A stretch of DNA of 64,000 nt from the NCBI RefSeq assembly GCF_900129385.1, contig NZ_FQVO01000002.1:124001-188000 (forward strand). Reading direction: 5' to 3'. A program made the position numbers and the translations under genes. Each line of letters opens with the position of its first letter. The first letter of the stretch is position 1. The notes beneath the pieces were generated by a model. It was not told the DNA's origin and did not search any database. It worked only from the letters and a program-made list of their open reading frames with translations. This document shows, one piece after another, positions 16,930 to 27,063 of this stretch. This DNA comes from Chryseobacterium takakiae (lineage in GTDB: Bacteria > Bacteroidota > Bacteroidia > Flavobacteriales > Weeksellaceae).

Positions 16930-18339
16930 ATGCAATTAACATCAATGTCAAAATATTTTAATTTTCTGAAAAAAGCATTAAGCGGAGAAGAAGTCGACTA
17001 TACCAAAGCCACCATAAGAAGTGCTGTCCTTCTTTTAGCCATTCCTATGATGTTGGAAATGGCAATGGAATCTGTGTTTGCATTGGTAGACCTGTATTTT
17101 GTCGGTCATCTGAAAGAAAGCGGTTTTGCCATTCAAACAGTCGGACTGACAGAATCTGTACTTTCCGTGATGTATTCGATTGCCATAGGGATGAGCATGG
17201 CGGCAACAGCGATGGTTGCAAGGAGAATAGGGGAGAAAAACCCGGAACAGGCTTCCAGAAGTGCGGCCCAGGTTTTATTGGTTTCTTTTGCAGTGACTTT
17301 TATTTTAAGCTTATTCGGAGTGATCTATGCTGAAGAGATTTTAATTCTGATGGGTTCAAAGCCTGAAGCTGCATCTTACGGTAAAGGATTTACAAGAATT
17401 ATGATGGGAAGCAGTGTCATTATCATGTTGTTATTCCTGATCAACGGAATTTTCAGAGGAGCGGGGAATGCTGCCATTGCCATGAAATCTCTTTGGATTG
17501 CCAATATTGCGAATATTATTTTGTGTCCGGTTTTAATCAAAGGTTTCGGGCCGGTTCCGGCGATGGGATTAACAGGCGCCGCTCTCGCAACAACAATCGG
17601 AAGAAGTATTGGAGTGATATATCAATTGTATCACCTCTTAATTGCAGATTCGCAAATCAGAATCCAGTCGAAATATTTTACACCTGATTTTAGTATTATT
17701 AAATCAGTCATAAAAATTGCCACTCCCGGAATCTTTCAGTTCGTGATTGCTTCCTGCAGCTGGATCTTTCTGGCTCAGCTGGTGGCGACAACCGGCGGTG
17801 AAAATGCTTCTGCGGGATATCAGACCGCTTTACGTCTGATGATGTTTTTTATGTTTCCGGCTTGGGGATTGAGCAATGCAGCATCTACACTTGTAGGACA
17901 AAACATGGGAGCGAACGAAATGCTGAGAGCAGAACAGTCTGTAATGAAAACCGTAAAATATAATGTGATTTTTATGGTAATCGTTAGTGTTATTTTCTTT
18001 TTTATGGGTGATTTTTTAGCCGGATTTTTTACCAATGAAACTGAAATTAGAAATATTGCCACCAATGCATTGCATATTATGGCTGTTGGATTTATCTTTT
18101 ACGGAATCGGGATGGTGATGATTAATGCTTTTAACGGAGCCGGAGATACGTGGACGCCAACCTGGGTGAATCTTTGCGGCTTCTGGCTGTTTCAGATCCC
18201 GTTTGCTTATCTTCTTTCAAAATATTTTGATTTGGGACCGAAAGGCGTATTTATCTCAATTCCCGTTGCTGAAGCTTTAATCACAATCGTCGCTTTTTTA
18301 TTATTTAAAAGAGGAAAATGGAAAACGGTGAAAGTTTAG
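16930..18339 (+). CDS. MATE family efflux transporter
   Basis: 469 residues with about twelve transmembrane segments in the two-fold arrangement of MATE carriers. Typical sequences are AIPMMLEMAMESVFALVDLYFVGHL in the first half, broken by charged loops, and the mirrored PGIFQFVIASCSWIFLAQLV and MMFFMFPAWGLSNAASTLVG in the second. MATE proteins export drugs or metabolites against Na+ or H+. The substrate is unknown. The next start, MSKYFNF at 16945, is equally possible. Confidence 0.92.
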   Translation: MQLTSMSKYFNFLKKALSGEEVDYTKATIRSAVLLLAIPMMLEMAMESVFALVDLYFVGHLKESGFAIQTVGLTESVLSVMYSIAIGMSMAATAMVARRIGEKNPEQASRSAAQVLLVSFAVTFILSLFGVIYAEEILILMGSKPEAASYGKGFTRIMMGSSVIIMLLFLINGIFRGAGNAAIAMKSLWIANIANIILCPVLIKGFGPVPAMGLTGAALATTIGRSIGVIYQLYHLLIADSQIRIQSKYFTPDFSIIKSVIKIATPGIFQFVIASCSWIFLAQLVATTGGENASAGYQTALRLMMFFMFPAWGLSNAASTLVGQNMGANEMLRAEQSVMKTVKYNVIFMVIVSVIFFFMGDFLAGFFTNETEIRNIATNALHIMAVGFIFYGIGMVMINAFNGAGDTWTPTWVNLCGFWLFQIPFAYLLSKYFDLGPKGVFISIPVAEALITIVAFLLFKRGKWKTVKV

Positions 18340-18349
18340 GGGGGAAAAA

Positions 18350-18387
18350 GTGAGAAGTGAGAAGTAAAAAGTGAGAAGTAAGAAGTT
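18350..18387. repeat. GTGAGAAGT-type simple repeat
   Basis: GTGAGAAGT occurs at the start and again at 18371, with GAGAAGT and AAGAAGT words between. This purine-rich repetition lies in the 184-base gap between the MATE gene and bTHX, and no other feature was seen in the gap. Confidence 0.5.
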
Positions 18388-18523
18388 AAGTGATGATGAA
18401 GATTTTATGATTATTAGTGTCGGGCTTTCATATTTGCTAAAGAATTATAAAAATTTTAACAGCTGAACTTTTGATTTTAAAATGGTATTCTCTAATTTCG
18501 TAATACAACTAAATTATATTACT

Positions 18524-18643
18524 ATGGGAAAAGGAGACAAAAAATCAAAAAGAGGAAAGATTAACAACGGAAGCTACGGAAAAAGAAGACCTAGAAAATC
18601 TTCAAAAACTGTGGCCGCTGCCGAAGAAAAATCTAAAGCTTAA
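18524..18643 (+). CDS. 30S ribosomal protein THX (bTHX)
   Basis: A 39-residue, very basic protein starting MGKGDKKSKRGKINNGSYGK and continuing RRPRKSSKTVAAAEEKSKA. It matches the THX family, a small protein that sits in the 30S head in Thermus and is common in Bacteroidota. It is easily missed because of its length. A strong terminator follows directly. Confidence 0.93.
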   Translation: MGKGDKKSKRGKINNGSYGKRRPRKSSKTVAAAEEKSKA

Positions 18644-18644
18644 A

Positions 18645-18672
18645 AAAGACCGGAAATTGTTCCGGTCTTTTT
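18645..18672. terminator. Bidirectional terminator between bTHX and DUF937
   Basis: Perfect 11-base stem AAAGACCGGAA / TTCCGGTCTTT with an ATTG loop and A/T tracts on both sides. It serves both convergent genes. Confidence 0.9.
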
Positions 18673-18691
18673 ATATAAATAGGTATAAATA

Positions 18692-19351
18692 TTATTTTCC
18701 TCCAAAAATATTTCCCAGAATATTTCCGAGCCCGCCTTCATCTCCGTCTTTTTTCTGTTTATTGTCATTTCCTAAAACACTTCCAAGAATATCATTGAGC
18801 GGATTAGATGAATTAGACGGTCCACCTCCCAATACGCTTCCTATAATATCATTCAAAGGATTCGACTGCTCATTTTTTGTCTGGCCGGAAGCATTGCCTA
18901 AAATACTATCGAGTAAGCCTCCTAAACCTCCCGCATCCACATTATTCTGTTGTTTCTCTTTCCCGATATAGCCCATAATCACCGGTGCCAACATCGCTAA
19001 AACAGGCCCGATTTTATCGATGGAAATTCCTGTTTTCTGAGATAACTGATTTTCCACGGTCTGCTTTTCTTCACCAAAAATATGATTAAGGATAGAATTT
19101 CCTTCGGATTGTCTTGCCTCGGCTTGGCTGATATCATTCAGGATACTTCCGTCATGATCTTTATCCAGCGCTGTATTTAAGGATTCAGCTTCATTGGGAG
19201 ACTGAGATTTTTTACTGAGATAAGAAATAATTAGCGGTGCAGCTACTGCAAGCAATGCAAGTACCTGATTTCTGCTTATCCCGAATTTGCTTTTAGCTCT
19301 TTCTGCTACCTGGTTTCCGGTATTTCCTGTAAGTAAATCAATTAAGCCCAT
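18692..19351 (-). CDS. DUF937 domain protein
   Basis: 219 residues. The family start (MGLIDLLTGNTGNQVAERAKSKFGI, broken here only by its own length) leads into alternating hydrophobic stretches LLAVAAPLIISYLSKK and KIGPVLAMLAPVIMGYIGK. Both are DUF937 repeats. The C-terminal ~70 residues are Gly/Asn/Leu-rich repeats of the type LNDIIGSVLGG. DUF937 proteins have no established function. There is no signal peptide. Confidence 0.85.
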   Translation of the reverse strand: MGLIDLLTGNTGNQVAERAKSKFGISRNQVLALLAVAAPLIISYLSKKSQSPNEAESLNTALDKDHDGSILNDISQAEARQSEGNSILNHIFGEEKQTVENQLSQKTGISIDKIGPVLAMLAPVIMGYIGKEKQQNNVDAGGLGGLLDSILGNASGQTKNEQSNPLNDIIGSVLGGGPSNSSNPLNDILGSVLGNDNKQKKDGDEGGLGNILGNIFGGK

Positions 19352-19447
19352 AGTTGATGATTGTTATTGTTATATATTCAGGTCATCAAAAAATATTCCT
19401 AATAGTTTATATTGATATTGAAGCAGGTGTAAAAAGCTGTTATCATA

Positions 19448-19957
19448 TCAATTCTTCACGATGGGTACATTCGAGCAGGCTTCACCGAACATTAATGATT
19501 TTACGATTGGTTTCAGTTGTTCCACCAGCTCAATATATGCATTTTCAGGAATTTCCTTATCCGAACAACCTTTTACCAACACTCTTTTGTCACGCATCTC
19601 CTCAAAATCATAATTTTTAACGGCATTATGCATCAGGATTACTTCCAGGTCTTCACGATTTCCAAAAACGATTTTTTTGGTAACATCCGTTAATCTGGCC
19701 GTGATTAAAAAGTAAGCCCACAGCGGAACAATAGCATCTGCCGAATTATAGACATATACATAAGCGTCACGGTATTCTTCAACATCAATCGCTGCAACTT
19801 TTTCACGGAAATCTTTCTCTTTTAGAATCATTTCCATAAAAAGAAAGTCCTTAAGGTCGATGCCTTTTCTTGCGCCCTTCGGAACAAGATCGGTAAGATC
19901 AAAATTGATGAGACCGCTCTCTGCAACTTTATTCCGGATTTCAAATTCTTCTGACAT
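19448..19957 (-). CDS. DUF2480 family protein
   Basis: 169 residues starting MSEEFEIRNKVAESGLINFD; an upstream in-frame ATG at 19966 would add three residues. It matches the Bacteroidota DUF2480 family in length and in motifs such as LKDFLFMEMILKEKDFRE, YNSADAIVPLWAYFLI and KGCSDKEIPENAY. It should be cytosolic and its function is unknown. It is divergent from lpxB with about 150 bases between them. Confidence 0.85.
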   Translation of the reverse strand: MSEEFEIRNKVAESGLINFDLTDLVPKGARKGIDLKDFLFMEMILKEKDFREKVAAIDVEEYRDAYVYVYNSADAIVPLWAYFLITARLTDVTKKIVFGNREDLEVILMHNAVKNYDFEEMRDKRVLVKGCSDKEIPENAYIELVEQLKPIVKSLMFGEACSNVPIVKN

Positions 19958-19976
19958 TTTTATCATTATCTTTGAA

Positions 19977-19984
19977 CAAATTTA
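19977..19984 (-). promoter_or_regulatory. -7 promoter element for DUF2480
   Basis: Minus-strand TAAATTTG, 19 bases before the ATG at 19957. Confidence 0.55.
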
Positions 19985-20107
19985 CAAATTAAGATGCAAA
20001 GAAGTCCTAATTTGTTTTCTATAGCTGTTATAGAAACCTCCCATAATTTCACTTGATAAATTAAAGAGATTCATAATTGCAATTTAAAATTAAAGATTTC
20101 ACCAGAA

Positions 20108-21211
20108 ATGAAATATTACATTATTGCCGGAGAAGCATCCGGAGACTTGCACGGAAGTAATTTAATGAAAGCGCTGAAGCAGAAGGATTCCAATGCGGAG
20201 TTCAGATTCTGGGGAGGTGATCTTATGGCAAAACAGGGTGGGACCCTGGTTAAACATTATCGGGATCTTGCTTTTATGGGTTTTCTGGAAGTTGCCATGA
20301 ACCTTCGTACGATTCTGAATAATATTAAATTTTGTAAAGAAGATATTCAAAACAATAAACCGGACGTTCTTATCCTGATAGATTATCCTGGTTTTAATTT
20401 AAGGATTGCCAAATTTGCGAAAGAACAGGGGATAAAGGTTGTCTATTATATTTCTCCTCAACTTTGGGCCTGGAAGGAAGGAAGAGTAGAAATCATTAAA
20501 AAATATGTGGATGAAATGATGGTGATTCTTCCGTTTGAAGAAGATTTTTATAAAAAGCATGGTGTTGAATCTCATTTTGTAGGACACCCTTTGCTGGATG
20601 CTATTTCCACATTAGAAGACATTACTACCGAAAATTTCAAAAGAGAGAATGGGTTGAATGAAAAGGAAATTATTGCATTGTTGCCGGGCTCGAGAAAGCA
20701 GGAAGTAGAAAAAATGCTGCAGATAATGCTTTCCGTAAGGCCTTATTTTAAAGAATATCAGTTTGTTATTGCCGGGGCGCCAAGTCTTCCGAAAGAATTT
20801 TACGAAAAATATGTGGATGATAATGTACATTTTGTGTCCAATAAAACATACGATCTGCTGAGGTGCTCAAAAGCGGCTCTGGTGACCTCCGGAACTGCCA
20901 CTCTGGAAACTGCATTGCTGAATGTTCCTGAGGTGGTTTGCTACCGCGGGAGCAAAGTTTCTTATGCGATTGCCAAAAGACTGGTGAAAAATATAAAATA
21001 CATTTCCCTGGTGAATCTCATTATGGATCGTGAAGTAGTAAAGGAATTGATCCAGAATGATTTAAATACCAATAATCTTGTAGATGAATTGAAGAAAATA
21101 CTTTCTACAGAAAAGAGATTTGAAGTGTTCAGGGACTATGAGCTGCTCAGGGAAAAGCTCGGCGGAAAAGGAGCGAGTGATCATGCTGCGGATGTCATTT
21201 TAAAAATGTAA
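20108..21211 (+). CDS. lpxB: Lipid-A-disaccharide synthase
   Basis: 367 residues with the LpxB start YYIIAGEASGDLHGSNLM and the GT19-family core (YYISPQLWAWKEGRVEIIKK, HFVGHPLLDA, LLPGSRKQEVEKML, SGTATLETAL). It joins UDP-2,3-diacylglucosamine and lipid X to make the lipid A disaccharide at the inner membrane. It stands alone here rather than with other lpx genes. Confidence 0.96.
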   Translation: MKYYIIAGEASGDLHGSNLMKALKQKDSNAEFRFWGGDLMAKQGGTLVKHYRDLAFMGFLEVAMNLRTILNNIKFCKEDIQNNKPDVLILIDYPGFNLRIAKFAKEQGIKVVYYISPQLWAWKEGRVEIIKKYVDEMMVILPFEEDFYKKHGVESHFVGHPLLDAISTLEDITTENFKRENGLNEKEIIALLPGSRKQEVEKMLQIMLSVRPYFKEYQFVIAGAPSLPKEFYEKYVDDNVHFVSNKTYDLLRCSKAALVTSGTATLETALLNVPEVVCYRGSKVSYAIAKRLVKNIKYISLVNLIMDREVVKELIQNDLNTNNLVDELKKILSTEKRFEVFRDYELLREKLGGKGASDHAADVILKM

Positions 21212-21231
21212 AATTTAAATAAATTGTAATT

Positions 21232-21260
21232 AATCGCAGGAAGTTTTTCTGCGATTTTTC
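21232..21260 (+). terminator. Terminator after lpxB
   Basis: Stem AATCGCAG / CTGCGATT with a 9-base loop, followed by TTTCTTTT. Confidence 0.75.
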
Positions 21261-21308
21261 TTTTGTCTAAAGAATTTAGGTGTTTTTCTAAAGTTTTAAA
21301 ATATTCCT

Positions 21309-23120
21309 GTGGAAATTTTCTCCGAAATAAATATTTTTGGAAAAACACAACTGTTGAAAAAACAGCCTCTTCTTATTCTTCTTATTTTTTTTATTCTTGG
21401 GATTTTTTTTCAGGATCAAATTTCTCTTGATAAAACTTACATTTTTGCGGTTGCAGGAATAAGCTTGCTGGTTGTAATTACTACGTTTTTTAAGAATTAT
21501 TTTTTACACAGAATGCAGCCTTGTCTATTGTGTGTAATGTTTTTCGGCGTAGGGATCATTCTTCATTTTTTCAATGCTTATGACAATCCTGTTTCCGTTC
21601 AGGGAAATCATTCTATTATTTTTAAAATTTCCGGAAAGCTTAATTCTAATGAAAAATATAGAAAATATCAAAGTACTGTCAAGATTGAAGGTCAATATTT
21701 TAAAGCTATTGTTTATGTTCCGAAAAGTGAAAAGCCACTTGATTTTAACCATTATTACCAGACAAAGGCTTTTGTTTCAAAACCAAGAGCTCCGCAATAT
21801 GATTTCCAGTTTGATTACTCAAAATATTTACAACGTAAAAATATTGATTTTCAATGTTATATTAATGATGAGGTGTATGCTGCAGAAAGAAATGATATAC
21901 GCTGGAATGAACAATTTTCTCAAAGAAGATTAGAGGTTCTTCATCATATTGATAAGACAACAATGTCTGCAAAATCTAAAGAATTTCTAAAAGGAATTAT
22001 TCTTGCAGACCGTACAGACATTGATGCGCAGACGGTTCAGGATTTCAGCAGATCAGGGCTGGTACATTTTCTGGCAATTTCAGGAACACATATTGTTGTG
22101 GTTTTCGGGTTGTTTTATTTCTTATGGGTTAAAATTTTACCGGCCAGATGTAGAAAATATGCTATTGTTATAAGCCTGGTTTTGATTTGGTTTTTTACTG
22201 CTTTCATTGGTTTTGGAAGCTCGGTGGTTCGTTCAAGCATCATGCTGAGTGTGTATTTTATCTATGTTCTTCTTCAGCGGAAGTCAGATCTTCTTCACTC
22301 TCTGGCATTGTCCGCATTTATCATTTTGCTTTCAGACACCCAGCAAATATTTGATGTGGGATTTCAGTTGAGCTATCTCGCAGTTTTAGGAATATTCTGG
22401 CTCAATCAACCGATTCTGAATATACTTCCAAAACAGAACAGCAGGATCAAAAAAATCATTTTCAATACTGTTTCGATTTCTATTTCAGCTCAGCTGGCGA
22501 CACTTCCTCTTGTGCTGTACTATTTTCATCAGTTCTCTTTTATTTCTATTATTGCCAATTTTTTTATTGTTCCTTTTTCTGAAATAATTATCGTGTTTTC
22601 ATTTTTGATGACCACTTTGATAGCTTTTAACATAAACTTCGAATATTTGAATAAATTATATGGATTTATCATTGATACATTACTTAATATCATCCATTGG
22701 TTTGCAGGATTTAATCATGTTTTTTTTGAAAATATTCCCTTAAATTTAACTGAAGTCTTTTCTTTGTTTTTAATAATTGTTTTGTTAAGGTATGTTGTTT
22801 TAAAATGTAATCTTAAAAACTTCACGAGATGGATGATGGCGGTTGTTGCTTTTTTTATATTGAGGTTAGGATTTGATTTTTACGAAGAGCAAAAGTCTGA
22901 AGTTTTGGTTCATCATTTCTCTAAAAATAGAATATTATCCATTAAAAAGAATAGTGAAGCCTGTTTCTGGATCGAAGAGAATTCAGACAAATCAGATATT
23001 ATAAAATTTGTTATTAATCCGTACTGTGCTGAAAGACGGATAAAAACGACAGAGATAAAAACTCTTCCCAAGACAGCTGAAAAAATCATTTATCAGCATA
23101 CGACATATGAAATAAAATAA
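21309..23120 (+). CDS. comEC: ComEC/Rec2 family DNA-uptake channel
   Basis: 603 residues starting at GTG. N-terminal helices and an OB-like DUF4131 region (KISGKLNSNEKYRKYQSTVKI) are followed by the competence domain. That domain carries the hallmark DFSRSGLVHFLAISGTHIVV (about residue 245) and many membrane helices up to ~520. A short C-terminal tail lacks the HxHxDH motif of the metallo-hydrolase domain found in the longest ComEC proteins, as in many Bacteroidota homologues. ComEC moves single-stranded DNA through the inner membrane. Confidence 0.88.
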   Translation: MEIFSEINIFGKTQLLKKQPLLILLIFFILGIFFQDQISLDKTYIFAVAGISLLVVITTFFKNYFLHRMQPCLLCVMFFGVGIILHFFNAYDNPVSVQGNHSIIFKISGKLNSNEKYRKYQSTVKIEGQYFKAIVYVPKSEKPLDFNHYYQTKAFVSKPRAPQYDFQFDYSKYLQRKNIDFQCYINDEVYAAERNDIRWNEQFSQRRLEVLHHIDKTTMSAKSKEFLKGIILADRTDIDAQTVQDFSRSGLVHFLAISGTHIVVVFGLFYFLWVKILPARCRKYAIVISLVLIWFFTAFIGFGSSVVRSSIMLSVYFIYVLLQRKSDLLHSLALSAFIILLSDTQQIFDVGFQLSYLAVLGIFWLNQPILNILPKQNSRIKKIIFNTVSISISAQLATLPLVLYYFHQFSFISIIANFFIVPFSEIIIVFSFLMTTLIAFNINFEYLNKLYGFIIDTLLNIIHWFAGFNHVFFENIPLNLTEVFSLFLIIVLLRYVVLKCNLKNFTRWMMAVVAFFILRLGFDFYEEQKSEVLVHHFSKNRILSIKKNSEACFWIEENSDKSDIIKFVINPYCAERRIKTTEIKTLPKTAEKIIYQHTTYEIK

Positions 23121-23211
23121 TTTTTACGTATATCGTTTTCCTTTTATTTATAATAATTTAACGCTTATTTAGAAAGATTACAAACTGGCTATATGTGAGA
23201 TTTCTCACTTT

Positions 23212-23239
23212 TTGATCTAGTTAACATTTCTTAATTTTG
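23212..23239 (+). promoter_or_regulatory. Complete -33/-7 promoter of the sdh operon
   Basis: TTG at 23212-23214 and TAATTTTG at 23232-23239 with a 17-base spacer fit the Bacteroidota consensus TTG-N17-23-TAnnTTTG. The box ends 23 bases before the sdhC ATG. Confidence 0.7.
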
Positions 23240-23262
23240 TGGAAAATCAAATTTAAACTTAT

Positions 23263-23925
23263 ATGGCAGGTTTAACGAGTTCTACGATAGGTAGAAAATA
23301 TGCTATGGCATTGTCGGCTATCTTTTTGCTGATATTTCTGGTAATGCACCTTTCTGTAAACCTTTTGTCGGTTTTTGGTGCAGATGCTTACAATAATGCT
23401 TCGCAGTTTATGGGGTATAATCCTCTTATTCAGTTTGTAATGCAGCCGGTTTTGATATTTGCTGTAGTTTTCCACTTTGTAATGGGATTTGTTTTAGAAA
23501 TTAAAAATCAAAAAGCACGTCCTGTTAAATATGAAGCTAATAATCCTTCTCACAATTCTACCTGGATGTCCAGAAATATGATTATTTCAGGGGCTGTAAT
23601 TTTGGCTTTTATTTTTCTACACATGTATGATTTCTGGTTTCATGAAATGAACTACAAGTATGTAGATGGGTTGCCAATTGAAGAATCACGTTTCTGGGGA
23701 GATCTGCACGCTAAATTTGCAGATGCATGGAGAGTAATTATTTACATTATATCTTTCATTTTGCTGGGATTACACCTGGGACACGGTTTCCAGTCTTCAT
23801 TCCAATCTATCGGTGCAAGACACCCTAAATATACTCCTGTAATCATGGCATTAGGAAAATGGTATTCCATCCTGATTCCTGCAGGTTTTATCTTTATCGC
23901 AATTTATCACTTTGTAACTCAATAA
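23263..23925 (+). CDS. sdhC: Succinate dehydrogenase cytochrome b subunit
   Basis: 220 residues with five transmembrane helices and conserved His residues within them (for example VMHLSVNLL, VVFHFVMGF, FLHMYDFWFH, LLGLHLGHGFQ). This is the single-subunit di-haem type found in Bacteroidota (type B, as in fumarate reductases). It anchors SdhAB in the inner membrane and passes electrons to menaquinone. First gene of sdhCAB, 15 bases before sdhA. Confidence 0.95.
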   Translation: MAGLTSSTIGRKYAMALSAIFLLIFLVMHLSVNLLSVFGADAYNNASQFMGYNPLIQFVMQPVLIFAVVFHFVMGFVLEIKNQKARPVKYEANNPSHNSTWMSRNMIISGAVILAFIFLHMYDFWFHEMNYKYVDGLPIEESRFWGDLHAKFADAWRVIIYIISFILLGLHLGHGFQSSFQSIGARHPKYTPVIMALGKWYSILIPAGFIFIAIYHFVTQ

Positions 23926-23940
23926 TATCAATATACTAAT

Positions 23941-25953
23941 ATGAGTAAATTAGATTCAAAAATTCCGGCGGGTCCTTTAAAGGATAAGTGGAAAAATCAT
24001 AAAGACCATATGAACCTTGTTGCACCAAACAACAGAGACAAGATTGATATTATTGTTGTTGGAACAGGTTTGGCAGGAGGTTCTGCAGCTGCAACGCTGG
24101 CAGAGCAGGGATACAATGTAAAAGCATTCTGCTATCAGGATTCTCCAAGAAGAGCGCACTCTATTGCCGCTCAGGGAGGTATTAATGCCGCTAAAAATTA
24201 CCAGGGAGATGGTGACTCTACTTACAGATTGTTTTATGATACCATCAAAGGTGGTGACTATAGAGCGAGAGAAGCCAATGTTTACCGATTAGCAGAAGTA
24301 TCTGCAAATATTATCGACCAGTGTGTTGCTCAGGGCGTTCCTTTCGGGCGCGAATACGGAGGTCAGCTTGATAACCGTTCATTTGGTGGAGTTCAGGTAA
24401 AAAGAACATTTTATGCTAAAGGACAGACGGGACAGCAGTTGTTATTAGGAGCTTATTCAGCCATGAGCCGTCAGATTGGTAAAGGAAGAATCAAAATGTA
24501 CAACCGTCATGAAATGATGGATCTTGTCATTGTAGACGGAAAAGCAAGAGGAATTATCGCAAGAAACCTTGTAACAGGTGAAATCGAAAGACATTCTGCG
24601 CACGCGGTAGTAATTGCATCCGGAGGATACGGAAACGTATATTTCCTTTCTACCAATGCAATGGGCTCCAACGTTTCTGCGGCATGGAAAATCCATAAAA
24701 AGGGTGCGTATTTCGCAAATCCTTGTTATGTGCAGATTCACCCTACATGTATTCCGGTTCACGGAACACAGCAGTCTAAGCTGACTTTGATGTCAGAATC
24801 TTTAAGAAACTCAGGAAGAATCTGGGTGCCTAAAAAGATTGAAGATGCACAGGCGATCAGAGAAGGAAAGTTAAGACCTGAAAATATTAAAGAAGAAGAT
24901 AGAGATTATTATCTTGAAAGAAGATATCCTGCATTCGGTAACCTTGTACCGAGAGACGTTGCATCAAGAGCTGCTAAAGAAAGATGTGATGCCGGATACG
25001 GAATCGAAAACAATGATACTCAGGAAGGTGTTTACCTGGATTTCTCTACAGAGATCATGAAAAAAGGTAGAGAAGCCGCTATCGAAAAACATATTCATAA
25101 TCCTACCGAGCAGCAGATTTATGATTTAGGAAAAAGCTGGGTTGAAGAAAAATATGGGAACTTATTCGTAATGTATGAAAAAATTACGGCTGATGATCCT
25201 TATAAGACACCAATGAAGATTTATCCTGCCGTTCACTACACCATGGGTGGAGTTTGGGTAGATTACAATCTTCAGTCTACCATTCCGGGATGTTTCGTAA
25301 TCGGAGAAGCAAATTTCTCTGATCACGGGGCTAACAGATTGGGAGCTTCTGCGTTGATGCAAGGTCTTGCTGACGGTTATTTCGTTCTTCCATACACCAT
25401 TGCAGATTACCTTTCTGCAGACATCAGAACAGGATCTATTCCTACCAATTCTTCATCTTTCGATGAAGCCGAAAAAGGAATTAAAGAAAAAATAGATTTC
25501 TTCCTGAATAATAAGGGAACGCATTCTGTTGACCATTTCCACAAGAGATTAGGAAACATCATGTGGAATAAAGTTGGAATGGGAAGAACCCCTGAAGGAT
25601 TAAGAGAAGCTATTAGAGAAATTGAAGAGGTAAGAAAAGATTTCTGGAAGAACGTAAAAGTTCCTGGCGATAATGACGGAATGAACACCGAGCTTGAAAA
25701 AGCATTCAGAGTGGCAGATTTCTTAGAGCTTGGACAATTAATGGCTATTGATGCATTGCATAGAAATGAATCTTGCGGAGGGCACTTCCGTGAAGACCAC
25801 TCAACTCCGGACGGAGAAGCTGAAAGAGACGATGTAAACTTCAAATATGTAGGTGCATGGGAATATCAGGGAGAGGATATCAACGCAGAAGTGTTGCACA
25901 AAGAAGAGCTGATCTACGAAAATATTGAGGTGAAAACAAGAAGTTACAAATAA
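23941..25953 (+). CDS. sdhA: Succinate dehydrogenase flavoprotein subunit
   Basis: 670 residues. It has the FAD-binding dinucleotide fold [20 protein letters not shown] (about residue 37) and the His for covalent FAD in [11 protein letters not shown]. Active-site segments are HPTCIPVHG and [11 protein letters not shown]. It oxidises succinate to fumarate in the TCA cycle, or the reverse under anaerobic conditions. Middle gene of sdhCAB, with sdhB 24 bases downstream. Confidence 0.97.
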   Translation: MSKLDSKIPAGPLKDKWKNHKDHMNLVAPNNRDKIDIIVVGTGLAGGSAAATLAEQGYNVKAFCYQDSPRRAHSIAAQGGINAAKNYQGDGDSTYRLFYDTIKGGDYRAREANVYRLAEVSANIIDQCVAQGVPFGREYGGQLDNRSFGGVQVKRTFYAKGQTGQQLLLGAYSAMSRQIGKGRIKMYNRHEMMDLVIVDGKARGIIARNLVTGEIERHSAHAVVIASGGYGNVYFLSTNAMGSNVSAAWKIHKKGAYFANPCYVQIHPTCIPVHGTQQSKLTLMSESLRNSGRIWVPKKIEDAQAIREGKLRPENIKEEDRDYYLERRYPAFGNLVPRDVASRAAKERCDAGYGIENNDTQEGVYLDFSTEIMKKGREAAIEKHIHNPTEQQIYDLGKSWVEEKYGNLFVMYEKITADDPYKTPMKIYPAVHYTMGGVWVDYNLQSTIPGCFVIGEANFSDHGANRLGASALMQGLADGYFVLPYTIADYLSADIRTGSIPTNSSSFDEAEKGIKEKIDFFLNNKGTHSVDHFHKRLGNIMWNKVGMGRTPEGLREAIREIEEVRKDFWKNVKVPGDNDGMNTELEKAFRVADFLELGQLMAIDALHRNESCGGHFREDHSTPDGEAERDDVNFKYVGAWEYQGEDINAEVLHKEELIYENIEVKTRSYK

Positions 25954-25977
25954 TCTCCAACCTATAAATATAACATT

Positions 25978-26745
25978 ATGAGTGCAAAAAAAGGCTTACA
26001 TCTTACGCTGAAAATTTGGAGACAAAAAAATAATAAATCTAAAGGTCAGTTTGAGACTTATAAAATATCGGATGTTTCTACAGATTCCTCATTCCTGGAA
26101 ATGTTGGACATCCTCAACGAAAATCTTATTAACGAAGGAAAAGAGCCTATCGCTTTCGATCACGACTGTCGTGAAGGGATTTGCGGAATGTGTTCTCTTT
26201 ACATCAACGGTAGAGCGCACGGTCCGGACACAGGGATCACAACCTGCCAGCTTCACATGAGAATGTTCAAGGACGGGGAGACCATCGTTATCGAGCCATG
26301 GAGAAGTGCTGCTTTCCCGGTTATTAAAGATTTAATTGTAGACAGAAGCGCATTCGACAGAGTAATGGCTGCAGGTGGTTTCATTTCGGTGAACACTTCT
26401 GGAAATACTTTGGATGCCAATGCGATTCCTGTTCCAAAAGAAGATGCAGATAAAGCGATGGACGCTGCGGCATGTATCTCATGCGGTGCCTGTGTAGCTT
26501 CCTGCAAAAACGGCTCGGCAATGCTGTTCGTGGGTGCAAAAGTTTCTCAATATGCACTTTTACCTCAAGGTAGAGTAGAAGCCAAGCGAAGAGTGCTGAA
26601 TATGGTAAAAGCCATGGACGAAGAAGGATTCGGAAACTGTTCAAACACTGGTGCTTGTGAAGTAGAATGTCCGAAAGGAATTTCTCTTGAGAACATTGCC
26701 AGAATGAACAGAGAATACATGGCAGCATTTGTTGACAGAGGATAA
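25978..26745 (+). CDS. sdhB: Succinate dehydrogenase iron-sulfur subunit
   Basis: 255 residues with all expected cluster ligands: the 2Fe-2S motif [12 protein letters not shown] and its later Cys, the 4Fe-4S motif [11 protein letters not shown], and [15 protein letters not shown] for the remaining cluster. It carries electrons from FAD to the cytochrome b subunit. Last gene of the operon; a terminator follows. Confidence 0.97.
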   Translation: MSAKKGLHLTLKIWRQKNNKSKGQFETYKISDVSTDSSFLEMLDILNENLINEGKEPIAFDHDCREGICGMCSLYINGRAHGPDTGITTCQLHMRMFKDGETIVIEPWRSAAFPVIKDLIVDRSAFDRVMAAGGFISVNTSGNTLDANAIPVPKEDADKAMDAAACISCGACVASCKNGSAMLFVGAKVSQYALLPQGRVEAKRRVLNMVKAMDEEGFGNCSNTGACEVECPKGISLENIARMNREYMAAFVDRG

Positions 26746-26765
26746 AAAATACCATAAATAATATT

Positions 26766-26795
26766 AAAGCAGCTTTCATAAGAAGCTGCTTTTTG
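26766..26795 (+). terminator. Terminator after sdhB
   Basis: Perfect 10-base stem AAAGCAGCTT / AAGCTGCTTT with a 7-base loop and T tail. The rest of the 318-base gap up to 27064 holds only AT-rich sequence and the promoter of the next gene. Confidence 0.85.
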
Positions 26796-27036
26796 GTTAC
26801 TGCAATATTCTTTTGATTTAGAAATTAATAGGATGGACTCAATTAGAAATAGAAATCTTTTCTAACATTTCTATACTGTTTTTATTGATTGAATAATCAT
26901 GGAATATTAACGTAATTTCAAATATACATTCTAATAAATTTAAATGTTTACTATGCGCAGTCACGGCTTTTATTTCTTTTAGTTAAATCTTTCATAAAAT
27001 ACCTTGAAATATGATATCTAGTTGAGATGAAAAACT

Positions 27037-27044
27037 TATTTTTG
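27037..27044 (+). promoter_or_regulatory. -7 promoter element for the thioredoxin-like lipoprotein
   Basis: TATTTTTG followed by C, 19 bases before the ATG. Confidence 0.6.
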
Positions 27045-27063
27045 CGTAATTATAAAATTCGAA

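Noticed and set aside
18350..18387. Functional regulatory repeat between the MATE gene and bTHX
   Set aside because: Only a purine-rich simple repeat without symmetry; similar junk-like tracts lie at 13390 and 44101.
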